Assembly (NCBI RefSeq): GCF_003259955.1
Contig: NZ_QLMK01000016.1
Location: 1 to 48,690, forward strand
DNA from: Falsochrobactrum ovis
GTDB lineage: Bacteria > Pseudomonadota > Alphaproteobacteria > Rhizobiales > Rhizobiaceae
Direction: 5' to 3'
Length of the DNA: 48,690 nucleotides
Made by a program: the position numbers and the translations under genes. This document shows positions 18,197 through 26,380 of this stretch, piece by piece (position 1 is the stretch's first letter; the number at the start of each line of letters is the position of its first letter). A model generated the notes under the pieces. It saw only the letters and a program-made list of their open reading frames with translations. It made no database searches and was not told where the DNA came from.

Positions 18197-18901
18197 TCAT
18201 AAATACATTTGAGAGCGAAGTTTTCTATAGCGTTGCTGGCTGGCTGTTAGATGTTGGCGCATTGCCTGCCTTGCACCTTCTGGATCGCCTTCGGTGATCG
18301 CAGACATGATTGCTTGATGCTCGTCGCGCAATTTATTGAGATAGCCCTGACTTAAAGTGCCGGTGTCATTTTCCAGCAGAGTTCTTGGAATTGATCTTTG
18401 CCCTAAATTATCAATGATTTCAGTGTAAACTGGGTTGTTTGTAGCCACAGCTATGGCGCGGTGAAACGCAAAATCCAGAACCGCAGTTGATTGGCCATCT
18501 TCGATTGCTCGCGTAAAGGCAAGATGCTGCTGATGGATATCTTCTTCTTGCAGCGTAGTGCGCCGAAGCGCCGCTAATCCTGCGGATTCAATCTCAACCG
18601 CGATTCTGAGCTCCAGTATATTCAGGGCCTCATGTATGCCGCCGGAAAGTGTTTGAGCAGATAAAAGCGATGATGGATGCGAGGCGGATTTGATATAAGA
18701 GCCTGCTCCATGACGAGTATGCACAAGATCTTTGGCAACTAAAGTGCTAATTGCTTCGCGAATGACGGTGCGGCTGACCGCAAATTGTTCACATAATTCC
18801 TGCTCACTTTTCAATTTGTCGCCGACTTTTAATGTTCCAGCGGCAATTTGCTCTTGCAGAGTGTCGGCTACTTTACGAGCAAGTTTACGCGTATCCCTCA
18901 T
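18197..18901 (-). CDS. GntR-family (FadR/FCD) transcriptional regulator
   Basis: A winged-helix plus FCD regulator, 234 residues from ATG 18901. HTH segment KLKSEQELCEQFAVSRTVIREAI is near residues 28-50, followed by an FCD domain with FAFHRAIAVATNN and C-terminal HLTASQQRYRKL. The longer open frame to 19066 would add 55 residues of non-family sequence across the intergenic region, so it is not used. It stands between the dctP operon (same strand) and the divergent aminotransferase operon and probably controls one or both. Third member of a local trio of similar GntR proteins. Confidence 0.9.
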   Translation of the reverse strand: MRDTRKLARKVADTLQEQIAAGTLKVGDKLKSEQELCEQFAVSRTVIREAISTLVAKDLVHTRHGAGSYIKSASHPSSLLSAQTLSGGIHEALNILELRIAVEIESAGLAALRRTTLQEEDIHQQHLAFTRAIEDGQSTAVLDFAFHRAIAVATNNPVYTEIIDNLGQRSIPRTLLENDTGTLSQGYLNKLRDEHQAIMSAITEGDPEGARQAMRQHLTASQQRYRKLRSQMYL

Positions 18902-19009
18902 TGTTAATCTTTCTGTTTGGAGTCGTTCACAGTTGTATAATAACAGGAAGCGGTAATTTAAAAAAGCGTTTTGAGTACTGATATTATGGCGCTTTATCGG
19001 CGCAGCTTG

Positions 19010-19074
19010 TTGACTAAATCTTATTATCTTACTAGTTTTGGCCGAGCGACAACTAAAAGTCATCATACAAGATG
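19010..19074 (+). promoter_or_regulatory. Candidate promoter and TCATACAAG motif before the aminotransferase operon
   Basis: TTGACT (19010-19015) with a weak -10-like TAGTTT (19033-19038) is followed by TCATACAAGATG at 19063-19074. The TCATACAAG string matches the half-site of the dctP operon operator (minus strand 18140-18132). One regulator may therefore control both divergent units. Confidence 0.4.
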
Positions 19075-19159
19075 GGTTTTGTGCTGCCTAAGCTGCATAA
19101 TCATGTGGGTAGTAGGCCTTGCAGTTAAAACTATCACATTACAATAAGTGGGAACCGCT

Positions 19160-20368
19160 ATGAGTTTGAATTACCAGACAGCTAGAGTGGCGCAAATAAA
19201 ACCATCACCCTCGATTACGATTTCAGTAAAAGCGCGTACATTGGTAGCCCAGGGGCGCGATATCATTGACATGAGTCTAGGCGAGCCTGATTTTGATACG
19301 CCGGAGCATATAATTGAAGCGGCCTATCAGGCTATGCGTAAGGGAAATACACGATATACCGCGCCAGATGGCACAGCCGAGCTAAAGGCAGCAATAATCC
19401 ATAAGTTTAAAACAGAAAATGGTTTAAATTTTACCCCACAGCAAATTTCCGTAGGTAATGGCGCAAAACAAGTTATTTATAATGCGCTGGCTGCAACATT
19501 AGATGAAGGTGACGAGGTCATCGTTCCGGCACCTTATTGGGTTTCCTACACTGATATGGTGTTGCTTTTAGGTGGCAGGCCGGTCGTAATTCCTTGCTTA
19601 TATAGTGAAGAATTCAAACTCACACCGGAAAAATTGGCCGCATCTTTGACTCCCAAAACCAGATGGCTACTCATTAATTCACCGTCCAATCCATCAGGTG
19701 CAACCTATACTCGCGACGAGCTTGTGGCACTTGGTGAAGTTTTGGAGAAATACCCCAATGTCTTGATTATGTCGGACGAAATTTACGAGCATATTCTCTA
19801 TACAGACGAAAAATATTGCTCATTTTTAGAAGCTTGTCCGAATTTGCATGAGCGTATGCTCATCGTAAATGGCGTGTCTAAAGCTTACGCCATGACAGGG
19901 TGGCGTATTGGTTATGGTGCAGGTCCGGCCGGTTTGATTTCGACGATGGGTAAGCTGCAATCGCAAATTACGTCCAATCCATGTTCAATTTCACAAGCAG
20001 CAAGCATCGCAGCTTTGACGGGGCCGCAGGATTTTCCAGCAATGGCTTTGAAAGAATATCAGAAGCGTCGTGAAATTGCAGTGGCCGGTTTTGAAGCTAT
20101 TCCTGGTCTAAATCTGGTGCCCCCATCCGGAGCTTTTTACGCTTTTCCAGAAATTACTGAATTATTGGGTAAACGCACACCTGCCGGACACGTCATCACC
20201 AATGGTACTGATTTTGCAGCCTATATGCTTGATCAGGCTGGGGTTGCTGGGGTGCCGGGCGGAGCGTTCGGGCTGGAAAATTACTTCCGCATATCTTTCG
20301 CTTTATCACAGGAAAAACTTGAAGCGGCGCTCAACAATATGCGCACGGCTGTTGCTCAATTGGTGTGA
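19160..20368 (+). CDS. Class I/II PLP-dependent aminotransferase (AspC/AatA-like)
   Basis: A fold-type I aminotransferase of 402 residues. The PLP Schiff-base Lys241 lies in VSKAYAMTGWRIGY, with the cofactor residues NSPSNPSG (173-180) and SDEIYEH (205-211), and the substrate carboxylate-binding Arg in YFRISFA near 375. It resembles the Ib aspartate aminotransferases of alphaproteobacteria. ATG 19160 is preferred to the GTG 19148. It is the first gene of an operon with udh and an SDR, which is an odd place for a housekeeping enzyme; a role with a sugar-acid-derived oxo-acid is possible but unproven. Confidence 0.9.
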   Translation: MSLNYQTARVAQIKPSPSITISVKARTLVAQGRDIIDMSLGEPDFDTPEHIIEAAYQAMRKGNTRYTAPDGTAELKAAIIHKFKTENGLNFTPQQISVGNGAKQVIYNALAATLDEGDEVIVPAPYWVSYTDMVLLLGGRPVVIPCLYSEEFKLTPEKLAASLTPKTRWLLINSPSNPSGATYTRDELVALGEVLEKYPNVLIMSDEIYEHILYTDEKYCSFLEACPNLHERMLIVNGVSKAYAMTGWRIGYGAGPAGLISTMGKLQSQITSNPCSISQAASIAALTGPQDFPAMALKEYQKRREIAVAGFEAIPGLNLVPPSGAFYAFPEITELLGKRTPAGHVITNGTDFAAYMLDQAGVAGVPGGAFGLENYFRISFALSQEKLEAALNNMRTAVAQLV

Positions 20369-20391
20369 ACCATTATCGGATTGAAGTGAAA

Positions 20392-21198
20392 ATGAAATAT
20401 AATCGCATAGTTTTAACCGGCGCATCTGGTGCTTTGGGCAGCCGTTTGAGGAAAGATGTCGCAAAATACTGCAATATTTTGCGGGTCTCCTCATTAGATA
20501 GTTTAGGCGAAGCAGCGCCTAATGAAGAACTTTTTGAGTGTAACTTGTCTGACAAAGACGCCGTTAAAGAGCTTACACGGGATGCCGATCTGATTTTGCA
20601 CTTTGGTGGCGTTTCAACCGAGAGCACTTTCGACAATATTTTGAATGGAAATATTATCGGCTTTTATAATGTCTATGAAGCTGCGCGCCAAAACGGTGTT
20701 AAGCGTATTATATGGCCAAGTTCCGTACATGCGGTGGGGTTTTATGATCGATTAGATCTGCTTGAAACCGATTGTCCCGTCCGCCCTGACAGCCTTTATG
20801 GTGTTTCCAAAGTGTTCGGCGAGGGGCTCGCGCAATATTATTGGGACAAGTTTAAACTTGAATCTGTTTCCATTCGGATCGGTTCTTGTTTTCCTGAGCC
20901 AACGAATTGGCGCATGATGACAACGTGGCAAAGCTATGCGGATTTATTGCGTCTGATCGAGCGCTGTCTGATTGTGCCGCGTGTGGGGCATACTATCGTT
21001 TGGGGTATCTCAAATAATGATCAAGCTATTTGGGATAATCGTAAGGCTGGCCATTTAGGCTACAAGCCGCAAGATAATTCTGAAGTATATCGTGATAAAA
21101 TTTTGCAAACCACCGATTACCCTGAGCACGATTTCCCGGGATTAGTTCTACAAGGTGGTCATTTTGCAACAGACGGGCATTTTGAAGATAAGGTCTAA
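20392..21198 (+). CDS. udh: Uronate dehydrogenase Udh
   Basis: An extended-type SDR, 268 residues, that oxidises glucuronate or galacturonate with NAD+ to the aldarolactone (EC 1.1.1.203). Rossmann motif GASGALG is at 10-16. The catalytic Tyr136 and Lys140 are in LYGVSK. The segments [23 protein letters not shown] and VVWGISNND-type (IVWGISNND) closely match characterised Agrobacterium/Pseudomonas Udh. ATG 20392 gives the family N-terminus; the GTG 20365 overlapping the aminotransferase stop adds nine residues. It initiates the oxidative route that ends with KdgD. Confidence 0.92.
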   Translation: MKYNRIVLTGASGALGSRLRKDVAKYCNILRVSSLDSLGEAAPNEELFECNLSDKDAVKELTRDADLILHFGGVSTESTFDNILNGNIIGFYNVYEAARQNGVKRIIWPSSVHAVGFYDRLDLLETDCPVRPDSLYGVSKVFGEGLAQYYWDKFKLESVSIRIGSCFPEPTNWRMMTTWQSYADLLRLIERCLIVPRVGHTIVWGISNNDQAIWDNRKAGHLGYKPQDNSEVYRDKILQTTDYPEHDFPGLVLQGGHFATDGHFEDKV

Positions 21199-21245
21199 AC
21201 GCAGAATCCCTGCCAACAGAGATATATAATCATATGAGGGAAGAG

Positions 21246-21995
21246 ATGGTTGATCAGGTTATTTTAATTACTGGCAGTTCGTCCGGTATTGGCGCGGCAT
21301 TAGCTCGGCGTCGGGCACAGCCCGGTGTTGGATTTGTTTTGCATGCTCGCCACTCGGGCGAAGCGCTTGAGCGTGTTGCGGCTGAGTTGCGCGCAAAAGG
21401 CGCGGAAGCCGTGACATTGCTTGGTGATTTAGCCGATCCGGCCACGCCGTTAGCATTGGTTGAACTGGCTAAAACAACCTATGGTCGCCTTAATATCCTT
21501 GTGGCAAATGCCGGTTTTCCGCTATTGAAAAGCTTTGAAGAAGGCACAGAAGCCGATATCGAATATGCCTTCCGTGGAAATCTGTTTAGCCTATTTGCTT
21601 TGGCAAGGGCTGCACGACCATTGATCAATCAACAGCCGAACGGCCGTATTGTAGCGCTTGGTAGTTACACAGCGCATGTCTTTCGCAATGATATGCCGCT
21701 TTTCCCTATGTCAGCGGCGTCCAAAGGTGCCGTTGAGACTGCAGTTCGCAGCCTAGCAATTACATTCGCAAAGGAAGGGATCACTGTGAACTGTGTTGTG
21801 CCAGGGCATATTGATAAAGAAGCCGGCACAAGTGACGGAGTTGATCAGGAAAAAATTGATAAATTTAAAAATCTTATACCATTGCAGCGTACCGGCAGGC
21901 CAGACGAGGTCGCTGCGGTAATAGAATTCTTGATATCACCGGATGCATCCTATGTGACGGGTCAAGTTATCCATGTGAATGGCGGTTTGATTTAA
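21246..21995 (+). CDS. SDR-family protein lacking the catalytic Tyr
   Basis: A 249-residue short-chain dehydrogenase/reductase fold: NAD(P) motif TGSSSGIG (9-16), ANAG (87-90), Ser140 in ALGSYTAHV, and a C-terminal [14 protein letters not shown]. In the YxxxK position the sequence is SAASK, so the usual Tyr is Ser156, while Lys160 is kept. Activity as a normal dehydrogenase is therefore doubtful. ATG 21246 has GAGGGAAG upstream; ATG 21234 would also be possible. It is the third gene after the aminotransferase and udh. It may act on a related sugar acid by a modified mechanism, or be non-catalytic. Confidence 0.85.
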   Translation: MVDQVILITGSSSGIGAALARRRAQPGVGFVLHARHSGEALERVAAELRAKGAEAVTLLGDLADPATPLALVELAKTTYGRLNILVANAGFPLLKSFEEGTEADIEYAFRGNLFSLFALARAARPLINQQPNGRIVALGSYTAHVFRNDMPLFPMSAASKGAVETAVRSLAITFAKEGITVNCVVPGHIDKEAGTSDGVDQEKIDKFKNLIPLQRTGRPDEVAAVIEFLISPDASYVTGQVIHVNGGLI

Positions 21996-22037
21996 TAAAT
22001 TCCTTATAACGGCTGCTAAGTCCGTTGAACCAATCTG

Positions 22038-22063
22038 CAACCCCTGACTGACGTTAGGGGTTG
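22038..22063. terminator. Stem-loop between convergent SDR and ytoQ-like gene
   Basis: CAACCCCT (22038-22045) and AGGGGTTG (22056-22063) form an 8-bp stem with a ten-base loop. No strong T run follows on either strand. The place between convergent genes fits a terminator. Confidence 0.6.
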
Positions 22064-22081
22064 TCACATCAGACCGCAATT

Positions 22082-22537
22082 TTACGCTTGATCAGGCAGG
22101 CTTCCGGTTAAAACATAACGAAGGATTTGAACAACTTGTTCAGGTCGTTCCGCAACAGCCAGAGCAGCCGCATCAATCTCTTTCAAAGCGTGCTGATGCT
22201 CAGCTTCATGCAGCACGATAAGCGACTTTCCTAATGCCGACGCTATGCCTGCGTCAAAAGCGGCGTTCCATTGGCGATATTTTTCGCCAAACCGAACCAC
22301 AACAATATCAGCCTGAGCAATGCCGTGCCGGGTGCGGATAGCGTTGATCTTAGCGCCTTTATGATCATGCCAGAATTTGCTGTCCTCACGGCCCAATATC
22401 GCAACTCCGCAATCATCACTCGCGTCGTGATCAGTCACCGGACCTGTGAAGCTGACATCCAGTCCTTTTGCGCCGTCGATAATTTGATCGCGCCAGTCGG
22501 TATGAATTTCTCCGGAGAGATAAACTTTCAAAGTCAA
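22082..22537 (-). CDS. YtoQ-family protein
   Basis: A 151-residue member of the YtoQ family, related to nucleoside deoxyribosyltransferase-like folds. The N-terminus KVYLSGEIHTDWR, the AILGREDSKFWHD stretch near 47 and the ADIVVVRFGEKYRQWNAAFDAG segment near 75 are typical; the latter resembles the catalytic Asp region of deoxyribosyltransferases. The function is not established. The start codon is TTG, supported by AAGGAG seven bases upstream. It diverges from the sugar ABC operon, so the gap between them may control both. Confidence 0.85.
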   Translation of the reverse strand: MTLKVYLSGEIHTDWRDQIIDGAKGLDVSFTGPVTDHDASDDCGVAILGREDSKFWHDHKGAKINAIRTRHGIAQADIVVVRFGEKYRQWNAAFDAGIASALGKSLIVLHEAEHQHALKEIDAAALAVAERPEQVVQILRYVLTGSLPDQA

Positions 22538-22647
22538 AGTTCTACTCCTTTTCCCGTTATCTTCGATAGCCTCTCATAAGGCCCGAGCGAGTTTCAACGT
22601 CTTTAACATATCTACGGATGGTATCAAACCATCAAAGACAAGGCTAA

Positions 22648-22670
22648 TCGATCGACCTGCGGTCTATCGA
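22648..22670. promoter_or_regulatory. Near-perfect palindrome between ytoQ-like gene and sugar ABC operon
   Basis: TCGATCGACC (22648-22657), centre TGC, then GGTCTATCGA (22661-22670) match in nine of ten positions. It lies about 155 bases before the binding-protein start and 110 bases before the divergent gene. It could be the operator of the SorC regulator encoded at 28166. Confidence 0.55.
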
Positions 22671-22824
22671 ACTCGCTATTATTGATCCCAATTATACTCT
22701 TGTAATTTTGATAATACATCTGTATTTTAGCCCCGTCGCAATGGATGGGCCAGGTATACCTTTCCGGAGCGAATTGAATATTGCTGTTTGGAAATGGATG
22801 GTCCGTTTTCCAAGGGAGGGTTCC

Positions 22825-23769
22825 ATGAAGAAGCTTGCAACAGCAGCGGCGCTCGCTGCATTTTTGTTGCCGATGCCAGCAATGGCGCAGGATGCGCCCG
22901 GTACGATTAAAAAAGATAGCTATCGTTTTGTAATTGTGCCGAAAGTCGTTCATCCCTGGTTTGACAAGGTAAATGAAGGTGCGCAGCAGGCTGCAGCAGC
23001 TTTGAAAGCCCAGACCGGCGCGAATGTCGAAATCATATATTCGGCCCCACAAAGCGCGGATGTTGTTCAGCAAAACCAGATTATTGATAGTGCGATTGCT
23101 ACCCGTCCTGATGGTTTAGCGCTCGATTTGCTCGATCCATCAGGAAATCGCGCATCTTTGGAAGAAGCGCAGTCGCAGGATATTCCGCTGGTACTTTTTG
23201 ACTCTGTACCACCAGAGGGCATGTCGATTACCTATATCGGCTCCGACTTTTGTGAGCAGGCAAAAATAGCTGCGCGTCGTCTCGTTGAAGTTTTGGATGG
23301 CGAAGGCGAAGTTGCAATTATGATGGGCGTGCCGACGGCACCTAATCATTCAATTCGTGCTGAATGCCATCGCGAAGTATTTGCCGAGCATCCAGGCATC
23401 AAAGTCGTTGCCGAAGGCATCGACAATGACAGTATCGAAATCGCACAGCAGCAAGCTGCCGCGATCATGCAGGCGCATCCAAATCTGAAAGGCTGGGTTG
23501 CGTCCGATGCCGCCGGTCCGATCGGCATTGGTCAGGCAATCGTTGAAGCTGGCAAGGAAGGTGAAGTGGTCCTTGTGGGTCTGGATAACCTGCCGGAAAT
23601 GCTCGACATGATCCGCAGCGGGGTAGCTGATAGCTCGTCAGCATCGCAGCCCGAATTGCAGGGATATTGGTCGGTTATGACCCTTTGGGCACAGGCAACG
23701 GGCGCGCCGGTTCCTGGTTACATCGACACAGGCAATGCTTTCCTCACCAAGGAAAATATTGGCGAATAA
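22825..23769 (+). CDS. Sugar ABC transporter substrate-binding protein (RbsB-like)
   Basis: A periplasmic type I binding protein (Peripla_BP_4), 314 residues with a signal peptide cleaved after AMA (about residue 21). The mature start YRFVIVPKVVHPWFDKVNEGAQQAA is typical for sugar binding proteins, as are DSAIATRPDGLALD and GLDNLPEMLDMI. ATG 22825 is preceded by GGGAGGG; the longer frame from 22708 is not credible. Operon with ATPase, permease and a DhaK-DhaL kinase; a strong stem-loop follows. The sugar is not known; a short ketose or polyol such as erythrulose, erythritol or apulose would fit the kinase. Confidence 0.9.
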   Translation: MKKLATAAALAAFLLPMPAMAQDAPGTIKKDSYRFVIVPKVVHPWFDKVNEGAQQAAAALKAQTGANVEIIYSAPQSADVVQQNQIIDSAIATRPDGLALDLLDPSGNRASLEEAQSQDIPLVLFDSVPPEGMSITYIGSDFCEQAKIAARRLVEVLDGEGEVAIMMGVPTAPNHSIRAECHREVFAEHPGIKVVAEGIDNDSIEIAQQQAAAIMQAHPNLKGWVASDAAGPIGIGQAIVEAGKEGEVVLVGLDNLPEMLDMIRSGVADSSSASQPELQGYWSVMTLWAQATGAPVPGYIDTGNAFLTKENIGE

Positions 23770-23789
23770 TCACCCGACTTAATGTTGCT

Positions 23790-23821
23790 GGGGCACGGGA
23801 TTACCCGTGCTCCGATTTTTT
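23790..23821 (+). terminator. Attenuator-like terminator between binding protein and ATPase
   Basis: GGGGCACGGG (23790-23799), loop ATTA, CCCGTGCTCC (23804-23813) form a 10-bp stem with one G-U pair, followed by GATTTTTT. This is a full intrinsic-terminator shape inside an operon, so only part of transcription should reach the ATPase and permease genes. Confidence 0.8.
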
Positions 23822-23880
23822 CGTATGCTTGTATGGTTCAATTGAAACCGACCCATACGGCAGCAGCCAAGGTGTCCATC

Positions 23881-25380
23881 ATGGCATATCTTGAAACGGT
23901 TGGGTTAGGTCGTGACTTTCCAGGTGTTACTGCGCTTGACGGCGTTGACCTGAAAATCGAACTTGGCCGCACTCATATTCTTGCCGGCGAGAATGGTGCC
24001 GGAAAATCCACACTGGTAAAAATCTTAACCGGGACTGACAATGCTTCGCGCGGTCAGGTGCTTATCGACGGTCGTGATCCGGTTGCAGATCCCGAACTTT
24101 ACAAGAACGTGGCCTATGTGCCTCAGGAGCTAACGCTCTTCCCGCAAATGAGCGTTGCTGAAAATCTTTTCATGCCGTTCAGCCGAACCGGACATGGCGG
24201 ATTTCTTGTTAACCGCAAGTCGCTCATGGAAGAGGCAAAGTCCTATCTGGAGCGCTTTGGCATTGAGGCGAGACCAGACGATCTGGTCGCTAATATTTCG
24301 GTATCGGATCAGCAATTGTTGCAGATCGCCCGCGCCTGTACGAATGAGCAGATGAAAGTGCTCATTTTAGATGAGCCCACTTCCTCATTGACGAGAGTGG
24401 AGGTTGAACGGGTTTTCCGGGTTATCCGAGGTTTGCTCGACCGAGATCACGCTATCGTTTTCATCAGTCACAAAATGGAAGAAGTATTCCAAATTGGTGA
24501 TGATTACACGGTATTGCGCAATGGCTCAAAGGTCGATAGCGGCAAGATCAGCGATATTACAGAGGCTGATCTCATCCGCGCCATGTCTGGGCGCGATCTT
24601 TCCTTTGATGAACATTTCCGTCCTGCTCACCCGACTGCTGACATTATCATGCAGGTACGCGGGCTTTCAGGCCCGCGTTTTGAAAATATAAATTTCGATC
24701 TTCGTAAGGGTGAGATTCTCGGCTTTGCGGGGCTTGTGGGCGCAGGACGCTCGGAAGTTATGCAAACGATTTTCGGCTTTCTGAAGTCTAAGGGCGGCGA
24801 GGTGACAGTTGAAGGCAAAAGCTGGAACCTCAACGATACTTCAAGCTCGGTTTCCAACGGTATGCTCTATCTTTCAGAAGAGCGTAAACATCACGGAATT
24901 CTGCCGCTTTTATCTCTACGCGAAAACATTGGCATTTCGATACTGGAACTAACAAGCGGAAAGTTCGGAGTATCTAATCGTCGCGAACGCAATATTGTTC
25001 AGAAAATCATTGATGATTACGGCATTCGCACTTCGGGTATGGGCAAGCGTATCTCGGAGCTTTCAGGTGGCAACCAACAGAAAGCTATTATTGGGCGCGC
25101 TATGGCCACCCGGCCTCGTGTTCTGATTTTTGATGAGCCAACCAAAGGCATTGATATCAGGACAAAGTCCGAAATCTACCGAATTATGAAAAATCTGGCT
25201 GAGGAAGGCGTTGGCGTCATTCTCGTATCGTCCGAACTCAATGAACTGCAAAAGTGCGCGAGCCGCATCATTACCATGCATAACGGCCACATAACTGGTG
25301 AATTTTCCACCAGCGACACAAACAATGAAACTCTTGTGGGCGCGATCTTTGGAACAGAGGTAAAAACCGATGCCAACTAA
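23881..25380 (+). CDS. Sugar ABC transporter ATPase, two fused domains (RbsA-like)
   Basis: Two ABC cassettes in 499 residues. The first has Walker A GENGAGKST at 36-44 and Walker B LILDEPTSS near 164. The second has a degenerate Walker A (GLVGAGRSE) but a clear LSGGNQQK signature near 390 and Walker B LIFDEPTKGID. This asymmetry is normal for RbsA/MglA. ATG 23881 has AAGGTG upstream; the longer frame from 23782 runs through the stem-loop and its T-run. It overlaps the permease gene by 11 bases. Confidence 0.92.
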   Translation: MAYLETVGLGRDFPGVTALDGVDLKIELGRTHILAGENGAGKSTLVKILTGTDNASRGQVLIDGRDPVADPELYKNVAYVPQELTLFPQMSVAENLFMPFSRTGHGGFLVNRKSLMEEAKSYLERFGIEARPDDLVANISVSDQQLLQIARACTNEQMKVLILDEPTSSLTRVEVERVFRVIRGLLDRDHAIVFISHKMEEVFQIGDDYTVLRNGSKVDSGKISDITEADLIRAMSGRDLSFDEHFRPAHPTADIIMQVRGLSGPRFENINFDLRKGEILGFAGLVGAGRSEVMQTIFGFLKSKGGEVTVEGKSWNLNDTSSSVSNGMLYLSEERKHHGILPLLSLRENIGISILELTSGKFGVSNRRERNIVQKIIDDYGIRTSGMGKRISELSGGNQQKAIIGRAMATRPRVLIFDEPTKGIDIRTKSEIYRIMKNLAEEGVGVILVSSELNELQKCASRIITMHNGHITGEFSTSDTNNETLVGAIFGTEVKTDAN

Positions 25381-26335
25381 CCCCCTCTCCAATCTCATTC
25401 GCACGCCGCTTGCCGGTGTGTTCGTTGCCCTTTTGGTGATTTTTGCCCTTTCGGCAATCATCTCGCCTTATTTTCTAACCCCTTACAACCTGTCGGTGGT
25501 TGCGCGTGGTTTGGCATTTGTAGGCCTGATCACCATTGCCCAATCCATGCTCATGGTGCTGGGTGAACTGGATCTTTCGCTCGGCGTGATTGGCGGTTTA
25601 TGCGGTGTCGCATCGGGCATTTTGATGGTTCGTATGGGGTTTGAACCATATTCTGCCATGCTGATGGCCATTTTGCTGGGTTTGGCGCTCGGTCTGTTCA
25701 ATGGCTTTCTCGTTACCTTCTTGCGCCTTCACTCGCTTGTTCTGACCATTGGTACGGCCGGGATTTTTGGCGGCGCTAATCTGGTACTCACGCGAGGTGT
25801 GGCAATCACCGGAATCCCAAGGGATGTCCAATATCTTGGGCGTGGTGATCTCTTTGGCATTCCTGTGCCATTCATCATTATGTTTGTGGCTCTCCTTGTT
25901 GCTACTTTCGTAATGCTGAAAACCCCATTTGGTCGCTATATGTACGCGATTGGTAATAATCGTGACGGTGCGCGTATGCTCGGCATCAGGGTTGACCGTG
26001 TGCGTTTGCTGGTGTTTGGCGTTGCCGGGGCGATTTCCGGACTGGCGGGCGTACTGATGGTTGCTCGTTTGGGCACCGCACAACCTTCTATTGGCGATGG
26101 CTGGGTTCTGGCTCCAATTGCTGCCTCTGTCATTGGTGGTGTCGCCACAACAGGCGGTATCGGTAGCCCTATCGGCGCAATTTTTGGCGCGGGCATTATC
26201 GCAATCATTGAAAACATTATCGTTCTGTTTGGCGTCTCGCCTTACTGGCAAGGCATTGTCTCTGGAGCGATTGTCGTCCTGGCTATTTCGTTCGACTCCA
26301 TATCTCGTCGTTATTTGCGACGGGAAACACAGTGA
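25370..26335 (+). CDS. Sugar ABC transporter permease (RbsC-like)
   Basis: A polytopic permease of the BPD_transp_2 family, 321 residues with about nine or ten hydrophobic segments. The conserved GELDLSLGVIGGLCGV near residue 65, YAIGNNRDGARMLGIRVDRVR near 190 and VIGGVATTGGIGSPIGAIFGA near 255 are diagnostic. The gene start overlaps the end of the ATPase gene, a sign of coupled translation. Confidence 0.92.
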   Translation: MPTNPLSNLIRTPLAGVFVALLVIFALSAIISPYFLTPYNLSVVARGLAFVGLITIAQSMLMVLGELDLSLGVIGGLCGVASGILMVRMGFEPYSAMLMAILLGLALGLFNGFLVTFLRLHSLVLTIGTAGIFGGANLVLTRGVAITGIPRDVQYLGRGDLFGIPVPFIIMFVALLVATFVMLKTPFGRYMYAIGNNRDGARMLGIRVDRVRLLVFGVAGAISGLAGVLMVARLGTAQPSIGDGWVLAPIAASVIGGVATTGGIGSPIGAIFGAGIIAIIENIIVLFGVSPYWQGIVSGAIVVLAISFDSISRRYLRRETQ

Positions 26336-26380
26336 ATTGAGCGCCATTGGGACCTTATTGGGGACCTGGGAGAACAAAAA

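Noticed and set aside
18902-19066. 55-residue N-terminal extension of the third GntR protein
   Set aside because: It precedes the usual start of the HTH domain and covers intergenic DNA with regulatory motifs.
22708-22824. 39-residue extension of the sugar-binding protein
   Set aside because: The signal peptide begins at ATG 22825, which has GGGAGGG upstream.
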